From assembly GCA_965653565.1 (NCBI GenBank), contig CBFHAI010000030.1, forward strand, positions 1 to 49,067: DNA of 49,067 nt, in the 5' to 3' direction. Shown here piece by piece: positions 17,701-25,199 of this stretch. Each line of letters starts with the position of its first letter. Position 1 is the first letter of the stretch. The stretch comes from JALCLA01 sp965653565 (GTDB lineage: Bacteria; Pseudomonadota; Gammaproteobacteria; Xanthomonadales; Xanthomonadaceae). A program made the translations under genes and the position numbers. The notes beneath the pieces are model-generated. The model was not told the origin of the DNA, did not search any database, and saw nothing but the letters and a program-made list of their open reading frames with translations.

Positions 17701-19656
17701 GGCAGCCAGCGCTCGATCTTCGGCTACGACGCGCTGCATCGCGTCACCAGCATCGATCATCCGTCCGGCACCAACGACGTCTCCTTCACCTACTATGACG
17801 ACGGCTCGCTGCACAAAGCCAATGCCGGCGCGGCGGCGTGGACTTACAGCTACAACCGGCGGCGCCTGCTGGAATCGGAAACGCTGTCGATCGACGGCAA
17901 GAGCTTCGCGCTGGACTGGGGCTACAACGCGCAGGGGCAACTCGCGAGTCTCGTCTATCCGAGTGGCCTCAACATCGGCTTCGACCCCAATGTGTTCGGC
18001 GCGCCGCGTCAGGCCGGCACCTTTGCCTCGGGCGTCATCCACCTGCCGAACGGACTGATCGATGGCTTCAACTACGGCAACGGCGCCACTCGCGATGTGA
18101 CGCCGAATATGCGCGGATTGCCGGACCGCATCCGCGATACCGGCGCCGCCGGCGTGTTGCTCGACCAGACTCTCGATTACGACGCGCACGGCAATCTGGT
18201 CGGCATCCTCGATGGCGTCCCGGGCGGCCTGGAATCGCGAACGCTGTGGTACGACGGACGCGATCGACTGACCGCCGTCACCAACGCACCAACCGGAGAC
18301 GAAGCCTACTCCTACGACCCGCTCGACAACGTCCGCTCCGCACTGACCAACGGCTTCGATCGCCGCTTCCACTACGACGCCCTTACCGGACGACTGCAGC
18401 GAACCGCCAACGGCAACGGCGTCACCGAAGTCAGCTACGCCTGGAACACGCGTGGTGAAATGACCGGCCGCAGCAGCCCGCTGCTGACGGTGCCGCTGCC
18501 GGCCGGCGTTGTCTTCCGCAGCGGCTTCGAATCTCCGGGCATCGAATTCGACGCCGCCCGACACCTCGTCAACTACATGGGCCTCGAAACGCACACCTAC
18601 GACGCCCACGATCACCGCGTGAAAACCTCGACCGGCGCCAACGCCACGCGCTACCAGATCTACAGCCGCGGCGGCCAATTGCTCTACATCGAAGACTCCG
18701 GCCGCAACGAACGCGTCGACTACGTCTATCTCGATCGGACTCTCGTCGCGAAACGATCGCGACCGTTCGCATCAGGCATCCCCATCACCTCCACCTACCT
18801 GCACAGCGACCAGCGCGGCACGCCGACGGTCGAAAGCGACAGCACCGGAGGCATGACGTTGCGCAGCCGGCTCAAGCCTTACGGCGAACCGTACGATGGC
18901 ATCTACCGGCAAGGGCCGGGCTTCACCGGTCATGCGGTCGATGAAATGACTGAGCTGGTTTACATGCAGAAGCGCTACTACGACACGTTGTCGCAAAGGT
19001 TTGTCAGCCCTGATCCTATTGGGTCTTCACAAGACTCGTTCAACCGTTACTGGTATGCCAACAACAATCCCTACACATTTATTGATCCGGATGGGCGGTG
19101 GGCATGTGAAGGGACTGGTGCAGAATGCGATCAAATTCGGGCCGCTGCGAATCTTATTGAAGGCGCGCTAGAGAATGACAACTTGACAAGGTCCGAACGC
19201 GCGCAGCTAGGCAACGCACGAAACTATATTGGCGACCACAACGACCCAAGCAACAATGTCATCATAAAATTTGGAAATGACGTTCCAAAAGGCGCCTCTG
19301 GATATGTTGACAAGCACGGGAACATCATTCTGAGCAAATCGAAGGTAGCTAGATCTGCAGCCCAAGGGAACGGCGGTAGCGCGCAAGCAAACACCGAGAA
19401 TGCTCTCGCGAGAAACATCTCTCACGAGGCAGACCATGCCTACCGATTCTCTACGAGAGAAGCATGGGAGATGACGCGCCACCAGATTGAATTCGAGGGC
19501 TACCGAGCTGCCGCAATTTATCAAAAAGCGACTGGCTGGCTGGATATCGGGAGCAATGCGTGGCTCGAACGAACGGGGATATCAGAGGATGTTCTGGATG
19601 ACCAAGCTAGAGGATCTATTGCTGTCAGTTGCCCAACCTCTTCATCGTGTCGGTAG
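14713..19656 (+). CDS. Secreted RHS/YD-repeat polymorphic toxin with a metallopeptidase-like tip
   Basis: 1647 residues. A signal peptide ends near HEARA (about 33). Most of the protein is RHS/YD repeats (for example YGYDPAGRLNSTTYP, FGYDALHRVTSI, LDYDAHGNLVGI) that form a shell around the C-terminal cargo. The RHS core ends with the hallmark YYDTLSQRFVSPDPIG and DPDGRW (1458-1463). The tip, residues about 1464-1647, differs in composition and holds HEADH (1571-1575), an HExxH zinc site, with EFEGYRAA about 20 residues on giving a candidate third ligand (E1593 or E1595). This suggests a zinc peptidase toxin. GGAG precedes ATG 14713. A small lipoprotein gene starts ten bases after the stop and may encode immunity. 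Confidence 0.85.
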   Translation: MRSLTSSGSRGRAACAFAFGIAMLLASRHEARAAIVDVTDANAPKPVVVSAGGSSDGGALTVVDSAINRMSAAKGLQPLGDNAFGESHDLFTGNLSFQVTDVRLQGTGPDIEITRSLNVRTSASAWWVRERAFGDWDLELPRLTTKTPHPALQAPWQVAGANPSARCSNFGNARNVTINNFVHQASEWWEGVQLVVPGQGNQEVLLRAAQNTASPTMQFNGAPLTFPLVTARHWMISCLPQTSNGTPGDAFLAVSPQGDKYWFDHLVTGGRDWYVLPFASGYALYRYDAQMLPSRIEDRHGNWLDFDYDGARLTGITASDGRAVSVTWQSVNNLSFITAVTEQPGDAKQRSWAYGYLTPNSGRTLNKVTLPDQSAWTYNFEKMTRYCLWWQADAQSPWCDDNSGNWGQNIGTVTAPSGLVGSFEIQGGFGGRILLPEFTTPDCYHEPQGPADGFFTVLLFSKTYSGPGLTPAKWTVVNTCPYPGCVNTVPNTYLKGILDPQGRRTLHYFDAVWCSADFGDVKRTDIGAVIDAQNNIVSTARTITVTNSPTDAGPYPTRIGLVPQTYANRRQLEHLRPLKQRTITQDGATFTWTAASFDTFGRPVQVQRSSSLGHSRTETTSYKDHLPRWLLGQVATLTEQSTGAVMFGQSFDAVTGNASSQSQFGKLAQTLTYHTDGTVATISDAKSQTLEYQNYKRGIPQTVMQPDGVSTHAAVDNLGQIGSTTDGTGFTTTYGYDPAGRLNSTTYPAGDAIAWAPETMVFERVPVSEYGIAAGHWRATASHGNHRKTIYFDGRWQPILTREYDVADAAGTDRFVARQFDFAGHETFVSYPVDNVATWSAITQGRRTEYDILGRVTRREQDSELGELATATAYLSPFKVQVTSPKNLSTTTTFFALDEPTYEAPLVTVAPEGITSTVVRDVFGKPTSITRSGSWNNAPISATRSFVYDANQKLCKAIEPDAGTTVIDYDLAGDVLWRATGLNLPAPNTCDRNNVPGSQRSIFGYDALHRVTSIDHPSGTNDVSFTYYDDGSLHKANAGAAAWTYSYNRRRLLESETLSIDGKSFALDWGYNAQGQLASLVYPSGLNIGFDPNVFGAPRQAGTFASGVIHLPNGLIDGFNYGNGATRDVTPNMRGLPDRIRDTGAAGVLLDQTLDYDAHGNLVGILDGVPGGLESRTLWYDGRDRLTAVTNAPTGDEAYSYDPLDNVRSALTNGFDRRFHYDALTGRLQRTANGNGVTEVSYAWNTRGEMTGRSSPLLTVPLPAGVVFRSGFESPGIEFDAARHLVNYMGLETHTYDAHDHRVKTSTGANATRYQIYSRGGQLLYIEDSGRNERVDYVYLDRTLVAKRSRPFASGIPITSTYLHSDQRGTPTVESDSTGGMTLRSRLKPYGEPYDGIYRQGPGFTGHAVDEMTELVYMQKRYYDTLSQRFVSPDPIGSSQDSFNRYWYANNNPYTFIDPDGRWACEGTGAECDQIRAAANLIEGALENDNLTRSERAQLGNARNYIGDHNDPSNNVIIKFGNDVPKGASGYVDKHGNIILSKSKVARSAAQGNGGSAQANTENALARNISHEADHAYRFSTREAWEMTRHQIEFEGYRAAAIYQKATGWLDIGSNAWLERTGISEDVLDDQARGSIAVSCPTSSSCR

Positions 19657-19665
19657 CTAACCACC

Positions 19666-20142
19666 ATGGACAAGCCATTTTTTCTAGTGATTCTCCAGCT
19701 ATTGCTGTTGCCCTTGTCTTCATGTTCGAAAACATATCCCGTCGTAGCACAGGACAACCACGTCTTGCATGCAGGAGGCGGCAACGCCCTCGCGATAGTA
19801 TTTCTGGAAGGCAAGCCAACTGCGGATGGAGACTTGCTTCAATCATTGGACTACGAAGCTGGCGCGGGTGATGTCCTTTTCGAGAATCTCGAACTCATCA
19901 AGTCCGCACCTGCAGCGATTTTTCAAGTCACAGGATGGACGGATGACGTCGAATGTGAAGGCAAAGGATCATGCGTCGCCCTTTCCTTGCGAAGGGCATT
20001 ACTTGTTACGCGGTGGTACAAAGAACAAGGGGCCTCGAATTTGGCTCCTCCTGAAGGAGGCGGCCAATATTTGGCACTTCCAATCAAACCGACCGAATTA
20101 GATCGGCGGATCGCCAGACGGGCAGAGCTAAAAGTGAATTAG
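19666..20142 (+). CDS. OmpA-like lipoprotein, candidate immunity protein for the RHS toxin
   Basis: 158 residues. A lipoprotein signal ends in LPLSSC (Cys about 20). The rest matches the OmpA-like peptidoglycan-binding fold: a strand with AIVFLEG, then a helix, then VTGWTDD (Asp of the GHTD position), SLRRALLV (Arg of the LSxxRA motif) and a C-terminal DRRIARRAELKV (NRRVE position). It would be anchored in a membrane facing the periplasm and bind peptidoglycan. It starts ten bases after the RHS toxin stop and shares its lower-GC composition, the normal position for an immunity gene. The OmpA relation is by eye and divergent; an immunity role is inferred from position only. Confidence 0.65.
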   Translation: MDKPFFLVILQLLLLPLSSCSKTYPVVAQDNHVLHAGGGNALAIVFLEGKPTADGDLLQSLDYEAGAGDVLFENLELIKSAPAAIFQVTGWTDDVECEGKGSCVALSLRRALLVTRWYKEQGASNLAPPEGGGQYLALPIKPTELDRRIARRAELKVN

Positions 20143-20260
20143 CACGCCCTATGCACGACGATGAACTCTCGCGATGCGCGACGGCTTACCGAGGATCGAA
20201 AGATGCACGCGCTTGCGCCGCTCCGATACGACGTGAACCGATTCGATAGGGCAGATGCAG

Positions 20261-20689
20261 ATGACGAATTTACGCGCGGTGATTGTTGTGGTCGCAGTGC
20301 TGTTATTTTGGACGACTATCAACGTGACGGGATGTGCGCCACCTCCTACACGCGGCGATCCCGAGCAGGATGCGCTCCACGTCGACGGAGGCGTACTCCC
20401 GTCGATCCAGTTCCTCATGGCGTTGCGAGCGCGCTACCTCGAGAGGTGCAATGAGTATCGCCCGGAATATACCGTCAATATTTGGGGGGAAGGCGCCTTG
20501 AAGGTTTCTCGCACTTACAACGAGCGTGTTAGAACGGCTGTGATCTTCTCACCCACGGTGACAACGCCCCCAGATGGCATCCCTGCCGTGAAGCTTGGAA
20601 AGTTTGAGCGTTACGATGCTGACGATCGAGACGATGCCTTGAATGCAGACGCGTTCGAAACGTACCTGAAGGCGCTCGAAGATGATTGA
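20261..20689 (+). CDS. Hypothetical lipoprotein
   Basis: 142 residues, family not recognised. A hydrophobic N-terminus ends in INVTGC, a plausible lipobox with Cys at about 25. The mature part is acidic at its end and carries two further motifs of note only as landmarks, LRARYLERCNEY and YTVNIWGEGALKV. ATG 20261 is preferred over 20255 because AGGG lies nine bases upstream of it and only three from the other. It follows the OmpA-like lipoprotein by 118 bp in the same lower-GC stretch and could be a second immunity or accessory protein, but nothing in the sequence proves this. Confidence 0.6.
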   Translation: MTNLRAVIVVVAVLLFWTTINVTGCAPPPTRGDPEQDALHVDGGVLPSIQFLMALRARYLERCNEYRPEYTVNIWGEGALKVSRTYNERVRTAVIFSPTVTTPPDGIPAVKLGKFERYDADDRDDALNADAFETYLKALEDD

Positions 20690-20707
20690 CGGGATGTATC
20701 GAATTCT

Positions 20708-20738
20708 CCGGCAGGATGCTGCCGGCGATGGCAGTTTT
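20708..20738 (+). terminator. Possible Rho-independent terminator
   Basis: CCGGCAG (20708-20714) and CTGCCGG (20719-20725) form a perfect 7-bp stem with the tetraloop GATG. A TTTT run follows only after nine further bases, so termination is possible but not ideal. It lies 19 bp after the lipoprotein gene, at the end of the lower-GC toxin locus. Confidence 0.4.
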
Positions 20739-20876
20739 GGCGCGGTTTCGGCGGTAATCAGAGGGATGACATAGAGTTGGTTTCGGATTGCGCTTTTGCG
20801 CGGCGAGTGACTTCCGGCGCATGTCCGGCGATGCGCGGCAAGTCCCAATGCGTGTTTCCCCGGATGGAACCGCGCC

Positions 20877-21380
20877 ATGCTCCGAATCGCCCTGAGTCTT
20901 TCCCTGCTCGTCCTAGCCGGCCCCGCGCTGGCCGAATCGTCCGCGTCGCGCGAGCACATCGTGCCGCGCGGGCTGGAACGCGCGTATACCGATTACCACT
21001 ACAGCCCGGTGGTCAAGGTCGGCAATCAAGTGATCGTGTCTGGCATTCCGGCCGGGCCGGGCGAGACTTACGAAGCCCAGGTGCGCAGCATGTTCGAGCG
21101 GCTGAAAGTGCATCTGGAAAGCGCCGGCGCGACGATGGTCGACGTCGTCGAACTGACCTCGTTCCACGCCGCCGCCAAGGACACCGCCGGCTTCCAGGCC
21201 GAGTTCGAGCGGCTCAAGCCGATCCATCACGAGTTCTTCCCGGACCACTACCCGGCGTGGACCGCGGTCGGCACGACGACCTTGCTGGCGAACGGCGCGC
21301 CGGTGGAACTGCGCGCGGTGGCGATCATCGGGTCGGGCAAGAATCCAACCGTGAAGATGCTCGGCGAAGGCGGCAAATAA
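20877..21380 (+). CDS. Exported RidA/YjgF-family protein
   Basis: 167 residues. The first 19 (MLRIALSLSLLVLAGPALA) look like a cleavable signal peptide, so the protein should be periplasmic. The remainder is a RidA/YjgF/L-PSP fold: VKVGNQVIVSGIP, then a Q..SMFERLKVHLESAGATMVDVV helix region, and PVELRAVAII at the end. Cytosolic RidA deaminates reactive enamines and imines using an Arg near the C-terminus; here Arg in VELRAVA is near that place, but the surrounding motif differs, so activity is uncertain. It is a single gene whose stop is 22 bp from the convergent comF end. Confidence 0.8.
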   Translation: MLRIALSLSLLVLAGPALAESSASREHIVPRGLERAYTDYHYSPVVKVGNQVIVSGIPAGPGETYEAQVRSMFERLKVHLESAGATMVDVVELTSFHAAAKDTAGFQAEFERLKPIHHEFFPDHYPAWTAVGTTTLLANGAPVELRAVAIIGSGKNPTVKMLGEGGK

Positions 21381-21401
21381 GCCGCGCCGATCGGCTCGCG
21401 A

Positions 21402-22166
21402 CTAGGGCTTGAGCGGCGCGCGGGCGACCGCCAGCACCCGCACGTCGACCGCACCGGCCGCACGCAAGGTCTTGCCGGCTTCGCGCACGGTGGCGCCGGT
21501 TGTGACGACATCGTCGATCAGCAGAATGCGGCGACCGCCCACCTGCGACGCGTCGGCGACGAAGGCACCGTGCAGGTTGCGGCGGCGCTCGATTGCGTCC
21601 AGATCGCTTTGCGGCGCCGTCGCCCGCCGGCGCGTCAGTGCGTTCGCGGCGACCGGCAGATTCCAGGCGCGCGCCACCGGGCGCGCCAGTTCCAGCGCCT
21701 GGTTGTAGCCGCGCTGGCCCAGCCGCTGGCGGTGCAGCGGCATCGGCACCACCAGATCGATATCGGTGCAATCGAGCGCTGGCACCCGCTCGACGATCAG
21801 TTCGGCCAGCAATCGTCCCTGCGCCAATCCACCACGGAATTTGAAGGCCGTCAGCAGTCGGTCGGCCGGCGCTTCGTAGCGCAGCGGCGCCACGGCCATC
21901 GAAAACGGCGGCGGATCGCGCAGACATTGGCCGCAGGCCGCCGCCGGCTGCGGCAACGGCAGCGCGCAACGCCGGCAGGCACGATCGTTCCAGGGCAGGT
22001 CGCGCAGGCAGGCGGCGCACAAGTCGCGGCCGGGCTCGCCGTCGCCTTCGCACAACAGGCAGCGGGCGGGAAGCAGCCAGTGCCCGAGGCGGTGAACGAA
22101 GGTGCGGGCGGGGCTTGCCGCGTTCAGGTTGACAGGCCTCCCCCCGCCTTCCCAGACTTGCTGCAC
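21402..22166 (-). CDS. comF: ComF-family phosphoribosyltransferase
   Basis: 254 residues. The N-terminus holds a Cys-rich, probably zinc-binding, segment with four CxxC pairs (CLLC, CAAC, CRRC, CGQC). The C-terminal half is a type I phosphoribosyltransferase fold with the PRPP-binding loop ILLIDDVVTTGAT. ComF proteins are associated with DNA uptake during transformation, though the reaction is unsettled. The start is a GTG at 22166 without a clear ribosome site, so the true start may lie up to about 15 codons downstream. The 5' end overlaps the predicted bioB promoter, and the comF-bioB divergent arrangement is familiar from Xanthomonas relatives. Confidence 0.86.
   Translation of the reverse strand: MQQVWEGGGRPVNLNAASPARTFVHRLGHWLLPARCLLCEGDGEPGRDLCAACLRDLPWNDRACRRCALPLPQPAAACGQCLRDPPPFSMAVAPLRYEAPADRLLTAFKFRGGLAQGRLLAELIVERVPALDCTDIDLVVPMPLHRQRLGQRGYNQALELARPVARAWNLPVAANALTRRRATAPQSDLDAIERRRNLHGAFVADASQVGGRRILLIDDVVTTGATVREAGKTLRAAGAVDVRVLAVARAPLKP
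22129..22158 (+). promoter_or_regulatory. Predicted sigma-70 promoter of the biotin operon
   Basis: A perfect -35 TTGACA at 22129-22134 is followed at an 18-bp spacing by CAGACT (22153-22158; three of six match TATAAT). Transcription would start near 22165, leaving a leader of about 20 bases before the bioB ATG. The box lies within the first codons of the divergent comF. No BioR-type or BirA-type palindrome was recognised. Confidence 0.45.
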
Positions 22167-22187
22167 TTTGCCAGCCGGGGTGCCTTG

Positions 22188-23204
22188 ATGTCAGCTGTTG
22201 TTCGCCACGACTGGACGCGCGAGGAAGTGCGCGCGCTGTTCGACCTGCCCTTCAACGAATTGCTGTTCCGCGCCGCGGCGACGCATCGCGAATTCTTCGA
22301 TCCGAACCAGGTGCAGATTTCCACGCTGCTGTCGGTCAAGACCGGCGGCTGTCCGGAAGATTGCGGCTACTGCCCGCAGGCCGCGCGCTACAACACCGGC
22401 GTCAAGGCGCACAAATTGATGAGCACCGAAGAGGTGCTCGAAAAAGCACAGGCCGCGAAAGACGCCGGCGCGAGCCGCTTCTGCATGGGCGCCGCCTGGC
22501 GTTCGCCGAAAGATCGCGACGTCGAGAAAGTGGCCGACATGGTGCGCGCGGTGAATGCGCTCGGCCTGGAAACCTGCGCCACGCTCGGCATGCTGAGCCA
22601 AACGCAGGCGCACACGCTGAAAGAAGCGGGACTGGCCTACTACAACCACAACATCGACACCGCGCCGGAACATTACGGCGACGTGATCCACACGCGCGAA
22701 TTCCAGGATCGCCTCGACACCCTCGCCAACGTGCGCGCCGCCGGCATGAAGACCTGCTGCGGCGGCATCGTCGGCATGGGTGAAACGCGCGATCAGCGCG
22801 CCGGCCTGCTGCAGGCGCTGGCGACGCTGCCCGAACATCCGCAATCGGTGCCGATCAACCGCCTGGTGCAGGTGGAAGGCACGCCGCTGCATGGCACCGA
22901 GCAACTCGATCCGCTCGAATTCGTGCGCAGCATCGCGGTGGCGCGATTGATCATGCCGCGCTCGGTGGTGCGGCTTTCCGCCGGCCGCAGCGAGATGAGC
23001 GACGAATTGCAGGCGCTGTGCTTCCTGGCCGGCGCGAACTCGATTTTCTACGGCGAAAAACTGCTCACCACCGGCAATCCGGATGTCGAGCACGATTGCG
23101 CGCTGTTCGAACGCCTCGGCCTGTCGCCGATGCCGGCGCCGCCATCGCAACATCCCGAGACCGTGCACGCTGCGATCTGCGCGCCCGTCGAACAAGCCGC
23201 CTGA
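22188..23204 (+). CDS. bioB: Biotin synthase
   Basis: 338 residues, radical-SAM enzyme that inserts sulfur into dethiobiotin. The radical-SAM cluster motif CPEDCGYC places Cys at 55, 59 and 62, and family motifs YYNHNIDT and GGIVGMGE follow. ATG 22188 opens MSAVVRHDWTREEV, matching the normal BioB start; the open frame upstream belongs to the comF antisense. GGGG lies about nine bases before it. It is first in bioB-bioF-bioH-bioC, and only seven bases separate it from bioF. BioA and BioD are not in this window. Confidence 0.97.
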   Translation: MSAVVRHDWTREEVRALFDLPFNELLFRAAATHREFFDPNQVQISTLLSVKTGGCPEDCGYCPQAARYNTGVKAHKLMSTEEVLEKAQAAKDAGASRFCMGAAWRSPKDRDVEKVADMVRAVNALGLETCATLGMLSQTQAHTLKEAGLAYYNHNIDTAPEHYGDVIHTREFQDRLDTLANVRAAGMKTCCGGIVGMGETRDQRAGLLQALATLPEHPQSVPINRLVQVEGTPLHGTEQLDPLEFVRSIAVARLIMPRSVVRLSAGRSEMSDELQALCFLAGANSIFYGEKLLTTGNPDVEHDCALFERLGLSPMPAPPSQHPETVHAAICAPVEQAA

Positions 23205-23211
23205 CAATCGA

Positions 23212-24411
23212 ATGAACCGGCCATCGCTCGCCGAAGGTCTGTTGCGCGCCGAACGCGATCGCGCGGCGGCGTCGTTGCAGCGCCGGTTGCGCACGGTGTC
23301 GCAGCGCGACGGCGTGCGCGTGCAGGTCGATGGCCGCGAGTTGCTCAACTTCAGCAGCAACGATTATCTCGGGCTGGCGCAACACGTCGAGGTGGTCGGC
23401 GCGCTGCAGGAATCGGCCGCCTGGCATGGCGTCGGCAGCACCGCGGCGCATCTGGTCTGCGGCCATCATCGCGAGCATCTGCGGCTTGAGGAAGCGATCG
23501 CCGAGTGGCAGGGCTATCCGCGCGCGCTGTTGTTCGGCTCGGGCTATCTGGCCAATCTGGGCGTGTTGCAGGCCTTGCTCGGCGACGGCGATGTCTGCGT
23601 GCAGGACAAGCTCAATCACGCCTGCCTGCTCGACGGTGCGCGCCTGTCGGGTGCCGACCTCAAACGCTATCCGCACGGCGATATCGAAGCGGCGATGCGC
23701 CAGCTCAAGGCCCGGCCCGAAGCGCCGGCGATGCTTGCGACCGACGGTGTTTTCAGCATGGACGGCGATCTGGCGCCGCTGAAATCGCTGGCCCTGTTGT
23801 GCCGCGCCGAGAACGCCACCCTGTATGTCGACGATGCGCACGGCGCCGGCGTGATCGGCCACGATGGCCGCGGCAGCGTCGCACATGCCGGCCTCACGCC
23901 GCGCGATGTCCCGCTGCAATTGATTACGCTCGGCAAGGCGCTCGGCGGTTACGGTGCGGTGGTCACCGGCAGCGAGCAGTTGATCGAAGCGATCGTGCAA
24001 TCGGCGCGGCCGTATCTGTTCACCACGGCGCTTCCGCCAGCGATCGCGACGGCATCGCGCATCGCGTTGCAGATCGCGCGCAAGGAATCGTGGCGCCGCT
24101 TCAAACTGACCGGGCTCACCGCGCGATTCCGTCGCGGCGCGCAGCAGCTCGGGTTGCCGCTGATGGATTCGAATACACCGATCCAGCCGTTGCTGATCGG
24201 CGGCAACCAGGCCGCGCTGACCGCGTCGAAGGCATTGGAAGAGCGAGGCTTTCTGGTCGCCGCCATTCGCCCGCCGACCGTGCCCGAAGGCCGCGCGCGG
24301 CTACGCATCACGCTGTCGGCCGCGCACAGCGAAGCGCAGGTCGACGCCCTGCTCGACGCCCTCGCCCAGGTCTGCCGCAAGCCCGCGGCGCACGGCTCGA
24401 TTTCGGTTTAA
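23212..24411 (+). CDS. bioF: 8-amino-7-oxononanoate synthase
   Basis: 399 residues, PLP-dependent alpha-oxoamine synthase that condenses pimeloyl-ACP (or -CoA) with alanine in biotin synthesis. Motifs: LLNFSSNDYLGLAQH near the N-terminus, DDAHGAGVIG for cofactor binding, and the Schiff-base Lys at about 242 in LGKALGGYGA. ATG 23212 follows the bioB stop by seven bases; the next gene starts four bases past its own stop, so the operon is continuous. Confidence 0.97.
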   Translation: MNRPSLAEGLLRAERDRAAASLQRRLRTVSQRDGVRVQVDGRELLNFSSNDYLGLAQHVEVVGALQESAAWHGVGSTAAHLVCGHHREHLRLEEAIAEWQGYPRALLFGSGYLANLGVLQALLGDGDVCVQDKLNHACLLDGARLSGADLKRYPHGDIEAAMRQLKARPEAPAMLATDGVFSMDGDLAPLKSLALLCRAENATLYVDDAHGAGVIGHDGRGSVAHAGLTPRDVPLQLITLGKALGGYGAVVTGSEQLIEAIVQSARPYLFTTALPPAIATASRIALQIARKESWRRFKLTGLTARFRRGAQQLGLPLMDSNTPIQPLLIGGNQAALTASKALEERGFLVAAIRPPTVPEGRARLRITLSAAHSEAQVDALLDALAQVCRKPAAHGSISV

Positions 24412-24415
24412 GCGG

Positions 24416-25162
24416 GTGCATATCGAAGTACACGGCCGGGGCCCCGCCCTGGTGTTGATCCACGGCTGGGCGATGCATGGCGGCATTTTCGTGCCTCTGC
24501 TGCGCGAACTCGTCGCGCATTACGAAGTGCATCTGGTGGACCTGCCCGGACACGGCGCCAGCACCGAGCGCGAAGGTGGTTTCGATGCGATGGCTTGCGC
24601 GCAGCGCATCGCCGAGCGCATACCGCCGGCGACGTGGGTGGGCTGGTCGCTCGGCGGCATCGTTGCGCTGCATGCGGCGCTCGAAATTCCGTCGCGTGTA
24701 TCGGCACTGGTCGAAATCGCCGCCAATCCGCGCTTCGTGCTCGGCGACGATTGGCCGCACGGCGTGGCACGCGAGGTGTTTTCGCAATTCGCCAGCGGGT
24801 TGCGCAGCGACTGGCGCCGCACGCTGGAACGGTTTCTCGCGCTCGAAGCGCACGGTTCCGAACGCGCGCAGGCCGAATTGCGCGAACTCAAGTCGCATCT
24901 GTTCGAACGCGGCGAACCGGCGCTCGGCGTGCTCGAAGCCGGCCTGCGCGTGCTCGATGGCAGCGATCTGCGCGCGCGCGTGGCGGAACTGACGATGCCG
25001 AGCCTGTGGATCGCGGGCCGGCGCGATCAGCTGGTGCCGGCCGCGGCGATGCAGTGGGCAGCGCAGCAGTCCGGCGGCCGCTATCTCGAGTTGCCGACCG
25101 GGCACGCGCCGTTTCTCAGCCACGCGGTCGAGATGGCCGACGCGATTCGCGCGCTCGCCTAA
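24416..25162 (+). CDS. bioH: Pimeloyl-ACP methyl ester carboxylesterase
   Basis: 248 residues, alpha/beta hydrolase that removes the methyl group from pimeloyl-ACP methyl ester, closing the BioC-BioH pimelate route. Motifs: oxyanion region LIHGWAMHGGIF, nucleophile Ser78 in GWSLGG, the acid Asp in AGRRDQLVP, and His in PTGHAPFLSH. It starts with GTG at 24416, four bases after bioF, with GCGGG just upstream. Position between bioF and bioC makes BioH a safer name than the generic hydrolase family. Confidence 0.95.
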   Translation: MHIEVHGRGPALVLIHGWAMHGGIFVPLLRELVAHYEVHLVDLPGHGASTEREGGFDAMACAQRIAERIPPATWVGWSLGGIVALHAALEIPSRVSALVEIAANPRFVLGDDWPHGVAREVFSQFASGLRSDWRRTLERFLALEAHGSERAQAELRELKSHLFERGEPALGVLEAGLRVLDGSDLRARVAELTMPSLWIAGRRDQLVPAAAMQWAAQQSGGRYLELPTGHAPFLSHAVEMADAIRALA

Positions 25163-25199
25163 CGTCACGCCGCGAACCCTCGCGTAAAATCGCCGTCTC

